This document shows, one piece after another, positions 23,801-34,900 of a stretch of DNA of 64,000 bases; position 1 is the first letter of the stretch; each line of letters begins with the position of its first letter. Source of the DNA: Madurella fahalii (lineage: Eukaryota > Ascomycota > Sordariomycetes > Sordariales); NCBI GenBank assembly GCA_029876055.1, contig CM056879.1, forward strand, positions 2,418,001 to 2,482,000. The letters run 5' to 3'. Under the pieces are notes generated by a model, which had not been told where the DNA came from, did no database searches, and saw nothing but the letters and a program-made list of their open reading frames with translations. The position numbers and the translations under genes were made by a program.

Positions 23801-24231
23801 ATACAAAAGAGATCCCCTGCGGCTAACTGCGCTCTAACTCTTGGCAGCGCTAAACCCTTTCAGATCGTAACATATTGGAACGAAACCTCCTGGTCGGCCC
23901 ATGTGTGGAATGGGATGGCGTAATTAGGGCGGCACATCCTGACTTTAAATATAAAACTAGTTCGAGTTTGTCTGTCCGGAGGAGGCGCATCCTAGAACGG
24001 CGATAGGGGCAGAGGATGTAGAGGTAGTTGTTGATGGCAATGGAAATACTTCAGTCCGCCAAGTTTGACAGCTTGCTGAGGTCTGACAAAGGTGATTTCA
24101 GCTCCACGGTGTGGTCCGTCCGGCTGACACCCGACGCGTGCAAGCCTGGCAGCAAAAAGGTGTTGCGATCTAAAAGGGTTTAGCGCTGCGAAGAGTTAGA
24201 GCGTAGTTAGCCGTAGGGGATCTCTTTTATA
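23801..24231. mobile_element. MITE-like non-autonomous DNA transposon with long terminal inverted repeats
   Basis: Bases 23801-23872 and 24159-24231 are inverted copies of one another: about 70 bases with roughly six mismatches, most of them C/T or G/A transitions. Each contains the shared core GATCCCCT.CGGCTAACT and AGCGCTAAACCC. The roughly 285 bases between them have no open frame. Outer flanks are TATATA-rich on both sides, compatible with a TA target duplication but not proving it. No transposase is present. Size and structure fit a MITE or a deletion derivative of a larger element. It lies exactly at the broken 5' end of the first HET pseudogene. Confidence 0.8.
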
Positions 24232-24468
24232 TATTATTATTATTCTTCTTCCTACACCGCTTTACCCAAGATAGGGTGTGCCGGACCTTCTACCGCTAAA
24301 TATATAGGAAAACCTCTATCAACAAGTAATAGGAGTAATAGTAGTAGATACCAGTTAGCTGCAAAAGAAAATACCATTCTTATCCTCCGCCTCGATATTA
24401 GCACCCTTGTCAAGTAGCAACTGTATAACTGCCTCGTGGCTATTCTCGGCGGCCTATGATAGCAGTGT

Positions 24469-24991
24469 TGTCACAATTCGGATAACCGACGAATCGGGTG
24501 GTGGGCGGAAAAGTGGGGGCCTGACCGAGAACCGACTAGTCAACAAGGGGACCCGGCGGGGCAAGAAGGTGTCCGCCGCTCTGTATTTGTCAGACACAGC
24601 GTGTATTCAGCCAGGAAGAGTGGGATGTATTGAGTTTTGCATGAGCGTTGTTCTGGTGAAAATTCATGTCCCTGGGTGGATGTGGTTTTATCCACATGGC
24701 CAAGACTTGATGCCTTATGGCCTTATCCCAAACCACCCTTGTATCCAACAGTATACTCCAGAGAGTATACGGAGCAATTGTGAACGGTGTCTATAAAAGT
24801 CATTCCTTAGATACCTCTAGAGGAATTAGGGAGTTCTCTAGTAAGCAATACAACTTGATAGCTAGGCTACCATTGAGACATCATTTGCACGATTGCCGTG
24901 AACCTTTAGGCTTCACCGAATCCACCATCCCTAAGAACTCAGACACCCTGCTGAACCCTCTCAGACGTTGGGAACCGACAGATTCGTCACA
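24469..24991 (+). mobile_element. Solo LTR of an LTR retrotransposon with 5-bp target-site duplication
   Basis: Begins TGTCACAATTCGG, ends CAGATTCGTCACA, and is flanked on both sides by AGTGT (24464-24468 and 24992-24996). Removing the 523 bases plus one AGTGT restores an ankyrin unit in register with its neighbours. A TATA-like CTATAAAAG at about 24790 is a candidate LTR promoter. The 5-bp duplication is typical of Ty1/copia and Ty3/gypsy integrases. No internal region or second LTR is present, so it is a recombined solo LTR. The element sits in plus orientation, opposite to the host gene. Confidence 0.9.
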
Positions 24992-25014
24992 AGTGTCGGG
25001 CCATCCCAACTCTT

Positions 25015-25770
25015 CGCCTCGATATTAGCACCCTTGTTGACTAGCAGCTGTACAGCTGCTTTGTGGCCATTCCTGGTAGCCCACGATAGCAGCGTCCAGC
25101 CATCTCTATCCTTCACCTCGATATTAGCACCTTTGTCGACTAATAGCCGTACAGCCGCCTCGTCGCCTATCCTAACAGCCCATAATAGCGGCGTCCGGCT
25201 ATCTCCATCCTTCATCTTGATATTAGCACCCTTGTCGACTAATAGCCGTGTAACCTCCTCATCGCCGTTCCTAACAGCTCATAATAGCGGCGTCCAGCCA
25301 TTTCCATCCTTCACCTCGATATTAGCACCTTTGTCGACTAATAGCCGTACAGCCGCCTCGTCGCCTATGCTAACAGCCCATAATAGCGGCGTCCGGCTAT
25401 CTCCATCCTTCACCTCGATATTAGCACCCTTGTCGACTAATAGCCGTACAACCTCCTCGTCGCCATTCCTAACAGCCCATAATAGCGGCGTCCGGTGATA
25501 AGAATCCTTCACCTCGATATTAGCACCCTTGTTGACTAGCAGCCGTACAATTGCCTCGTGGCCATTCTTAGCAGCCCGCAACAGCGGCGTTCGGTTGATC
25601 TGAACCTTCGCTCCGACACGCATGATGTCGACCGCCAGCCGTGCAAATGCCTCGTCGTCCTTCCTGGCAGCGCAAAACACCGGCGCCTGGCCACCATCCT
25701 CCGCACCATCCACCGTCTCGATATTAGCACCCTTGTCGACCAGCAGCCGTGCAACTACCTCGTGGCCGTT
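25015..25770 (-). repeat. Near-identical 99-bp ankyrin repeat array
   Basis: The marker TCGATATTAGCACC recurs at about 25019, 25118, 25217 (one change), 25316, 25415 and 25514, exactly 99 bases apart, with an outlying copy at 25721 and another at 24393 beyond the inserted LTR. Each unit encodes one 33-residue ankyrin repeat (T-P-L-L-W-A-V-R-N-G-D-E..V-R-L-L-V-D-K-G-A-N-I-E-V-K-D). Adjacent units differ by only a few bases, far less than usual for ankyrin domains. Confidence 0.9.
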
Positions 25771-27589
25771 CTCGGCGGCCCATGATAGCGGCGTCTGGCT
25801 GTGTTCCTTATAACATGCCTCCATGTCGGCACCCTTGTCGTCGACGAGTAGATCATCCATTGCCTCCAGCGTTTCCTCATCCGCCTCTCTCCAAGGACCA
25901 TGACCTGGATATGTTTTGTCCACACTTCTTAATGCCATTCTAGTCTCATAAAGCTCCGCGGCCCTTCGAAAAATTTTTATCGCCTCTTCGTAGTTTCCCA
26001 TTGCGTTCTGTACCAGTCCGAAATCCCATACTCTGGTTGCCATGTCTAAATCATATAGGCACTGACACTCTGCCATTGGACACTTGGGCACTCCTCGGCG
26101 TCGTAGGAAGTCTTTATAGTCATCCTCACCTGACGACTTTCTTTGAGATTCATCCCAGTCCCAGATAAGTAGTAAATCAGTGGGAAAGGTTGATATTGAA
26201 GCTAACCACTTCCGCAACTCGTCTGTCAGGGGAAAGGCAACCATGATAATGGTCGCAAACCCGCCGCATGGTCTGATGGCTGTAGGCCTTGACGCCCCTT
26301 GTAGCAGACAGATGAGATCCCATTTCTTGGCTGCCTTTGCTGAGGCTTGGAAGGTGAAACGAGCGTTCTGTTCCTCTTTCGCATCAAAATCGCTTGGCGC
26401 ATTCTTCCAAGTAACGTCCACGTGCTGTCTGTCACGCCGAGCAGCGCTATCTCCGTCTGAGGTTACTACTTTGCCAAGGACGTAACCTTTGGCTTCAATC
26501 ACCGCCGTCTCCACACTGTCCCAAGTGCTGACTGACATCTTATCGGAGAGGCAGAATCGAATAAGTTTCCGAAAGGCTTCTTCCCATACAGTCTCGTAGT
26601 TGGCTTCTAACCCTGCTGTATGGGGGTTGTCATTGCTCATGCCAAGCAAGGCATAAACCTTATCGTGAAGAAGGGTAGCCTTGTGGGTGTGGTACATATC
26701 CACCAGCTCACTTAGAGGGCGTATGTTCAAGGAAAACCTCTCTCGCCGACTAGTTTCGTCTCCTTCGTATCTAGGCCGGAAGACTGCGCTTCTTATGAGA
26801 TGGATGATTGGAAGGATCAGACTCGGCAGGTGTGGGCTCGTGTCGTAGGAAAGATTCAATGCGCTTAGGCCTGAGCAGAACGCATACCCGTCGATCTCCG
26901 TGGATCCACACTTGATCAGGACATGTCGAGCTGCAGCAACCTCCTGAAGGACCTAAATCAACTATTTTAATAACTCGTGTCCATGCTGTTGACTGTCTGC
27001 TTCCTTACCCAAACCCGCTGAAACCATTCCCACTCGAGCAGCGTGAGGATAGCTTGTTGGGTCGTTTTGTTGACTTCGGAATTGGTGAGCTGGTCTGACA
27101 GTGCAAAGCTAGCTTGCTGGTATGATTTGTAGATCGCAGAATGACTATTCCGCTCTTCGGTAGCCCGGAGTAGTGTTTTGAGTGCATGATCGCTGTCGTC
27201 CGCTGGCCCTCCAAGCCAAACAATCACGCGACTTGCTTTGGCATAGATCTTCGCCATAGACTCAACCTGATGTCCCTTTTCTTTGTCGTTTTGTTGATTG
27301 ATGCAAAGAGCATCTATCCACAGGATCCTTTCCACAAACAAATCACGAAGATATGAGAGCGCTTTGTGAAGGTTTGCCCGGACAGACAGCTCATTGCCGT
27401 CTATATGATAGACTGTTTGTCCTCCTCCGACCCCCACACGTACGATAGAGCTTCATAGGAATGGGCTCTTCTCGAATCCAACAGAGGGCAAGTAATGAGC
27501 TGACATTCTATGCGGGAATTTTCGTCTGGATCTGGCAAAAGTCGGAGTAGCCGCACACTGGCTTTCGGCAAAGGGATGTATAGGGCCAT

Positions 27590-28249
27590 GGTAGTGTGGA
27601 AGTATGCGCCGGGTAGACAAGAAAGATTATATCCAAGAGAGGTAATAATGAGGTAGTCAGGTATGTTCGCTAAGGAATCACTGGCTCTTGAGGAATTGAG
27701 GGGAGAAACAGCTGAATGCTAGATCGGTGCCCGACGCCTAGCTGCATCGGAATCGGTCTTCCTTCCCCATTGGCTATCCGCTGGCGCTCTCACGTCCCGC
27801 CCAATGAGCCAGATCTGCAATATCCACCTTGTTTCCCCCAAAACAGCACCAGAATAGATATTACCAGGCTTTCTTATGTGTGTCGCTTGTCGGATCGGCT
27901 ACTCCTGTACTATGTGAATGGAGCCGGAGGCTAAAAGCATTGGCCAACCGATACATTAATTACATCACTAACTCTGTACCCCACCTGTAATTACCTAAAT
28001 TTGGCCCAGAGTTCACAGGTTGGGGACAGGCACTAAGCGCTACCACTACCATGGCAGAGAAACAACGGGGAATAACAAGGCCCCGGGGATAGAGCGCCGT
28101 AATCAGCCCGCAAACAGAAGGATTGCTGTTCCAGCGACTACCATTGAAAATTCGTGACCATATATACTCTATCCACATCCAGCTCTTCTCTTCCACAAGA
28201 TTCACATTCGGAGAGAGGCTGATCAACCGCATGAGGGGATTAAGATCAG
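27590..28249. other. Intergenic, AT-richer, no supported gene
   Basis: Promoter side of the HET-ankyrin gene plus about 500 bases of unassigned DNA. The 103-codon minus frame at 27960-28271 has no recognisable features. Confidence 0.5.
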
Positions 28250-28650
28250 ACCCTGCGGCCAATAGCCTCAACTCTGCTCTGGGCTTGTCGTTGGGCTAAG
28301 ATCGGCGGCTCATGGTTGGGCCACGTCCTGTTTTGCTTTGAGGACCCCGAAGTAATGTTCGACAAGCTATCTGCCCTGCCCACTGATATCCCCTCAAAGA
28401 CATGCCAGATGTTAGTGGGCGACGATAGTCGTATGCTCAACTACCCCCTCGACGACATCTTCTATCGCCTTGTGTCGTTCTCAAGCTGCGTCCAGATTTC
28501 CAGCTGGATTAATTAAGGTAGCTCACAGTTCTCGGCGGCGGCATATGTCAGGCCAACTATGGCACACTCGACGGTCTCATCAAGAACGGCAACAAATGGA
28601 AAATCCTGCGCTATATCTGGCTATAGCTCAACAATGCTCGGATTCCCATT
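28250..28650 (+). pseudogene. Fragment of a fungal F-box/2EXR-like hypothetical gene
   Basis: Plus strand reads LFCFEDPEVMFDKLSALP, then DIPSKTCQMLVGDDSRML and YPLDDIFYRLVSF, then a stop (28514-28516). Conserved-looking text resumes in another frame as LTVLGGGICQANYGTLDGL and KNGNKWKILRYIWL before a second stop. Similar blocks (D-K-L-S-A-L-P, Y-R-L-V-S, L-T-V-L-G-G-G) occur in a family of fungal hypothetical proteins that I recall but cannot name. N-terminal F-box or 2EXR part is missing. Treated as a degraded fragment. Confidence 0.45.
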
Positions 28651-28999
28651 GACTTGAGGAAGCCCCAACAAAAAATATTGCGAAACCAGAACGATGTATA
28701 AAGGACAATGATATATAAAAGGACTTTAATTGATCTAGATCGAGTAATTACCTTGGCACGGTTTTTCTATGAAGCTAGCGGCAGAAGAACAAACACACCC
28801 TTTAAGAGTAGAGCGGTGTACGAAATAATAATATAATGCATTGCGTCAGCCCTAACTTTGGTCCATCTCACAAAGAAATCAAAGAAGACGGGATACCCAG
28901 AAGTCCCGGCGCGCGCAAACTGATCGAGAGAGCGTAATCCCTTCACTCACGCTAGCAGCCAATAACTGCTATGCTGTCCCCCCTAACATGGAAGTTTGC
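28651..28999. other. 3' flank of the polyketide synthase pseudogene
   Basis: AT-rich, 350 bases; nothing else seen. Confidence 0.45.
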
Positions 29000-31900
29000 T
29001 CAGACAAGGAACTCTCCAACCACTTGGCCCAACCTTTTCATGACCGGACTGGTATCCATGAGACTGAAATGATTGACGTCGTCCAGTACCCGGATAGTGA
29101 GCCTATCCCTGCCAAGCAAGCTTGCCCAGCCACCGGCGGAGAAGTCGGTCCTGTTGTTCAGCAACCACAGCATCTCACGGGGATCGTCCGGACGCATCTC
29201 GGGCCGTGGACCGTGTGGGTCTTTGCAGACTCCGTCGCGTGCGTATACAATCAGCGTGGGCGGCGCGTCTGGCAGCGGCGTGGGTTCGTAGTCGTCGAGG
29301 ATGCGAATGAAGGCGCTGAAGTGCGCACGCAGCCAGTCGGGCATCTTGTTGCGCCCGCCACCAAAGATGCCGATGGAGTCAAAGAAGTCGTACATGCGCT
29401 GTGGCGGGTTCTGCAGCCCAATTGGATTTGGCGAGTCTAACAGAATCAGCTTGTCCACACACTGTCCTACGCCACGCAACTGCCGAGCGGCCTCGACTGC
29501 GATTATGCCACCCGCAGACCAGCCGCCAATGGCGAAGGGGATGTTACGACGATCAGATGATGCCTGCTGTTTTTGTTGAACCAGCAGTCGCTGGATCTCG
29601 GCGACGTATTTGGCGGCAAGAATGGTCATGTCCACGTTCAGACGTGACATCTCCTCGGCCGTCTTCCGCCAGGGACAGTTCAGACCGTACACGGCGACGT
29701 TGCCGACAACGGTGGGGCCCAACGCGACGTAGGACGTAGCGGAACCTGAGCCGTCAGGAAGCAAAAACAGGAGAGCAGTAGCGGTCCGCATATTTCCCCA
29801 AAGCAAGACCGACGTCGCGTGTGGAGGGGACGAGATTGAGTTCATGTCCACATTTCCATGTAATGCAGCTCCGGGTCGAGATAGCAGTGGCGGCTGGGTG
29901 TCACATTGTGCCTCAAGGCCTAACACGCTCGCCAGCTCCTCCTCGACCTCCCGAAGTGTTCCATTCTCCGTGAACAGAGTGGTGGGAATGGCGTCACCGA
30001 GGGCGTCTCGAAGCTTGGCCGTGATGGTCAATGCCAGCAGCGAGTCCACCCCGATATCAGCAAGACAGATGGATGGGGCCAGTTCAGAAATTGGGACCCC
30101 GGTTTCCTCCGCAATCGTCTGCTCGAGAAACAGGAGAGTCGCCTTTCGGTTGTCCGAGCCCCCATTCGCAACGCCATCCTCCAGAGGGGTGGGAGCGGTG
30201 ATATGGGTGGCGTCGCTAGTCCCACTACTGACACTCCGAGAACGTGAAGGCGGCGTCGGCATACCATCACTCCCGGAATGTGCGGCTTGGTCGTCCAACA
30301 AAGCCTGTAGGCTAGCGATAGTTGGATATTCGATGAATAGCGACGATGGGAGGTCCTTTTGCAGTTCTTCCCGCACTCTGGCGGTGATGGTCAGAGAGAG
30401 CAGCGAGTCGAGCCCAAAGTCGGCGAATTCACTTTCGGGTTTCAGTTCGGTTGGGGAGACGCCAAGCTCCTGGCAGATGATGGATAAAACGCGGTCGAAG
30501 AACCCAAGCAAGGAGGTATGCTGCTTCTTCGACGGCTGCCACGAGGGTTCCGTGGAACGGGCTTTCCTGGGGTTTTCAAGGAATACTGGAGGCGCGCGTG
30601 GTTGGACCTCGGGGGGGTCTATTGCTCGGGTAGTAGGATTTGTCGCGGAAGCCTTGGGGATAGCCTTTCGTGGAGGCAGAACGTGGTCGAGCACGTGGCG
30701 CGGGACACCTTGGAACTAATAATTATATGTCAACGAGCTTCTCACAAAGCTACTTGTTTCCAGTGAAGAGGTATGAACCTACCTTTACACCTTGGAAAAT
30801 CGCGACGGTCCGCCCTTCATGGAGAATGTAGGTGTCGCCGGCATATAGAGTCTTTTCGACCAACTGCATACGGTTGTAAGCAGAGTATGTCTTGGCCGGG
30901 TCCAGCTTCTCGGAAATTCTCAGTCTCTCCCACCCATGGTTGATAAAGACCTGCTTATCGCTCTCGACGGCGTCGTTGCCGTTCATGATGAAGCCGGCAA
31001 TGCCGCCGAGGCTGTCGATCCACCGCGGATTTACCGCAAAACCTCCGTCATCGACTTGGAACTTGACAGTAGACACCGCTTCGAGCTGCCCACTGTCAAG
31101 AACAACCTCCTTCATACCCTGGTAGTCTCTGCTGTACTCGACCACGGCACCAAAAAGTTTGTAGACCATGCCGCGCTTGAGCTTATGGCTATCACCACTG
31201 TGAATCCCCTGAATCAGGGCCTCGATGCGTGACAAGATCAGGTGGGTATTGCGCCTCCATTCGTCGAGCCATCGTTGTTCTGGGAAAACATGGGCCTCCA
31301 GTCTGGCATGTGTTTTTGTTCGCTTGCCGTTGCTGTCAACACTGAATATCGACATGGAGATAGAGCTTGTACTCCAGTCCGCCGTCGCGGAAACGCGGAA
31401 GAGATGGGTTGATTCCGTGGGTTGAGCAATCAGGGGAGCATCGACCTTGACGTCGGCTACGTCGATGCCCGTGGTAAGAGGAGACAAACCGGGCCCCTGG
31501 AGCATGTATTGCGCAATGGTGAGAGCCACATCAGCATATAGAGACTGAGGTCCTTGTTAGTAGTGAACCAAGCATGAGGCACATAATTGTCTAATTTACT
31601 TACAGAAGGGGCGAGATGAGCGCCATGGACGACGTGCCCATGTAGGACTGGCAGCAACCGGTCGTCAAAAATATCCGACTCTACGAGCAGTGACGATTGA
31701 TCGACGCCATGAATTTCTTCAAGCACCCTTTGCACCGATGGTGACAGGCACTTGTGCTGCGGAGCAACCGCCGCGGCAGGGGTATGCGTGGCAGTTGCAG
31801 CGTCGATAGCCTGCACCATGCCCTCACCCTTGGTAAGGCAGAAGTCGTTGCGATATTGAATCCAATACTTCTTCAGATCACAGGAGTACCGGGGCAGTTG

Positions 31901-34900
31901 GACGACGTTGAGCGCAGCGGGGAAATCTCGGTGGTATTCGTTCCACTCGATTCCAAGCCCAGCCAGGTACAAGGATTCAAGCGCGGCAGCTAACGTCTTG
32001 TAGCAGTCGGCATTCTTGCGCAGCGAAGCCAGGGTGATACAATCCGACCCGAGCGTGCCCTTGATCATGTCCCCACACGCAGGGTGTACTCCGATCTCGG
32101 GCCAGATAGTGCGGTCGTTAACCAGGTTATCTTCCTTGGCCGCCTCGAGAAGCCCAGCAAAATCAACCTTGCCCCGGCAAGCCCTGACTAAGTAGGAAGC
32201 GTCCAGCACTCCAGACTCACCCTCCTGAACTACTCGGGAAAGCAGCGGAGAGGGCACTGGAACCGTGGGAGCATGGTAAACCACGCTATGCGAAGCCGCA
32301 GCTTCGAACGGTGCGAGGATGGCTTCCACTTGGGCCGAGTGGAAGGCAAAAGGGAGATCGAGTCTGACGGACTTTAACTCCATTGCCGTGACTCGCTTCT
32401 CAACTTCGCTGACGTCCTCGAGCCGGCCGCTTATGACATGACCGGCGGGCTGGTTCGCGCATGCAAACTCGCACCGCGAGCCACCCTCCCGGATTAGCTC
32501 GTTCAAGATTTCTATCGTGGTCTTGACAGCAAGCATTGCATGGGTGCCGGGCACGCAATACTCCTGCAGCAATGCGGCCCGCTGGCCAACGAGATATATG
32601 GCGTCGGCAGCCGTGATAACCCCAGCGGTGTAAAAGGCGGCATACTCTCCCAGGCTGTGGCCTACCACTGCGGAGGGCGTAATGCCCAAGCTACGCCAGC
32701 GCCTCACAAGTGCCATCTGCACGCAGGTGAGTGCGAGTTGTGATGCAACCACATCCAGGTCGTTGGCGCTGTCCACTGCCTGGCTGCCGTCGACAAGACC
32801 AAGGAAAGAGGGGAAGCCCTGGTCCGTAGCAAGACGGTTGAAGCGCAACATATCGGCGCGGAAGGACGCGTTGTATGCAAAGAGCTCCTTGCCCATGCCG
32901 CTGTAGAGGGTGCCCTGGCCAGTGAATGCAAAGACAACGTTTGCGGTCTTGCCAGCCGAGGGAATTGGCTTCGCAGCGATCTGTCAAGTGATGAGAGGCG
33001 AGTCCTGAGGGCGGCTATTACAGATGCTATGTCCATGCCCGAAACCATGGTTAGATGGTTGTGATGCATCCGACGTGCTGTGGTTGTGTAAGAGAGCGCG
33101 GGCAGCGAAGTGTGCGGGTTTGCTTCGAGCCACGATAGAAGGGCGTCGAGGTTCCCAACAAGGGATTTTGACGTCTTGGCCGTCACCGCAACCACGTGTA
33201 CCGGGCGTGGGTCGACCACTACCGGCTCAACAGAGCTTTGGGATGGTGCGTCCTCCAGCAGGACAGCAGTATTTCCACCCGCGGCACTGAAGTTGTTCAA
33301 GAAAGCGGCTCGCTTGCCAGACACGCTGTCTTCCCGCCGCCAGGGAGTCGGGTTGAAGGCTATGCGCACGCCACGCTCGGCGAGATCCAGGGGATAGTTG
33401 TGATTGATGCGGGTTTTGATCCCGCAGTGTGGCGGTATCTCGTTCTGCTTCATCATCATGAGCACTTTGATCAGGGATGACACTCCAGAAGCCGACTCGG
33501 CGTGTCCGATGCTAGCTTTGGCGGACCCAAGATACAGTGGGCGCTGAGTGGTGCTGCCTGTCCGTTTCTTGTTGGGCACAAACACCGACAATACCGAGTT
33601 CATCTCGGTTGCGTCGCCGGCCTGCGTCCCTGTCCCGTGCATCTGGATGTAGCTGATGTCGAGGGGGTCGACGCCGGCATACCTCATTATGCGCTTGAAC
33701 ACGCTTGCCTGATCGCCCTCGTGAGGACGTGTGATGCTGTCGGTCTGGCCACAGTGGTTAGTGGCGGTGCCTACGATGACACCGAATATGGGATCGTTGT
33801 CCGCCTCAGCATCCTCAAGCCGTTTCAGTATAACGGTGCCCACGGCATCCGCACGACAGTACCCACTTGCGCCGTCGTCAAATGCGTTGCAATTGCCTAT
33901 GAAGAAGAAGTCAGAGGGGATATTGCTTGCCGGTTGAGTCGTAGTGGGCCTTCCAGTCAAAGCGATCTGGAAGGATCTCACGGTGCACGTCTCGGCCAGC
34001 GCGAAGGAGCACCCAGAATGCTTCATTCGAATCGGCGTCTGGGAATCTGCCCGAGTAGCCGATAATGGCAATCTTAGAATGCTCAAACCCGCCCGGCTCA
34101 CCGGTAAGTGGTTCCCCGAGCCCGGAAGCGCGCGAAGTGCTGGTAAGGGAGGTTGTGGCGTGGGCAGTCAAGGCAGTGCTGAGCATTTGCCCAGCGTTGC
34201 TGGCAAAAAGGGAGAATGGTGCACTTGGATGCCTGCACCTCGGCAAGGAGTGAGCCACACTTGGAAGCCACCAAATCCCATCGCACCGGCTTTTGAAGAG
34301 TTTCGCGCACCATCTCTCGGAGCAGAGCCTTGAAGGTGGGCGCTACTATAATCTCGCCCGTTGATGGCGAGAGAAGGAGCAGCCTGGGAGGTCTTGAAGT
34401 AGCGACGTCGTCGTCGGGAATCCGGTCAACAATATTATCAACGTCAGTCTCGTCGAATATGACTGAGGTGTGGAAAGGCGACCGAATATCCAAGTCCCAC
34501 GCTCGCAGCCTGTCGGATTTCTCAATCAAGAATTTTTGCAAGACAGACGGCGGACCGCTTATCGTTGCTGCTTGGCTAGGGGTAGTCACGCTGATGTAGA
34601 GCTTCGTGTCGGACCGAACCACCTACAAAATATCAGTCCCTGACTCGGTTACATCGATCGCTCAACCTGTTACTTGCCTCTGAACTCTCTAACAATTTCA
34701 AGATCTCCTCGACCGTTCCGTTCTTTTCCTTGGGGCTGACGGCGGCCGACCATGACTCGACAGCATCTTCTCGTAACGGCGATGATGTGATGTTTTGGCC
34801 GGCTAACCAGGAGCACAGCGCTGTCCGGAAGGCGGCGAGGGCAGCTTCGACAGCAAGGGGAACTAAATCGGGTAGGGCTTGGGAGCAGCTTACGGCTGCG

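Larger units (their letters stand above)
24355..27589 (-). pseudogene. HET / TPR-like / ankyrin-repeat protein gene, broken by frameshift, stops and solo LTR
   Basis: Minus strand. Start ATG 27589; the HET domain reads SYEALSYVWGSEEDKQSI, then loses one base near 27415, and resumes in the next frame as IDGNELSVRANLHKALSYL, RILWIDALCINQQND, IYAKASRVIVWLGG. A GTAAGG..TTTAG intron (about 26956-27008) gives VWVLQEVAAARHV. Next come the HET C-terminal part (YALLGMSND), a central region, a TPR-like segment (WDFGLVQNAMGNYEEAIKIFRRA) and at least nine ankyrin units of 33 residues. One unit has TGA (25279-25281) where neighbours have TGG; the distal unit has TAG (24454-24456) for TGG and is also split by an LTR. 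The frame reopens after each lesion and ends with TAA at 24355. Intact relatives trigger incompatibility cell death on recognising a partner; this copy cannot make the full protein. Confidence 0.88.

Noticed and set aside
24001..24160. Coding capacity inside the inverted-repeat element
   Set aside because: No open frame over about 60 codons and no transposase motif.
32981..33045. A 65-bp intron between PKS KS and MAT (GTTTCG..GACAG)
   Set aside because: It would remove text resembling the conserved KS-MAT linker (MVSGMDIASVIAAL); a one-base frameshift near 32981 explains the frame change better, though an intron is not fully excluded.
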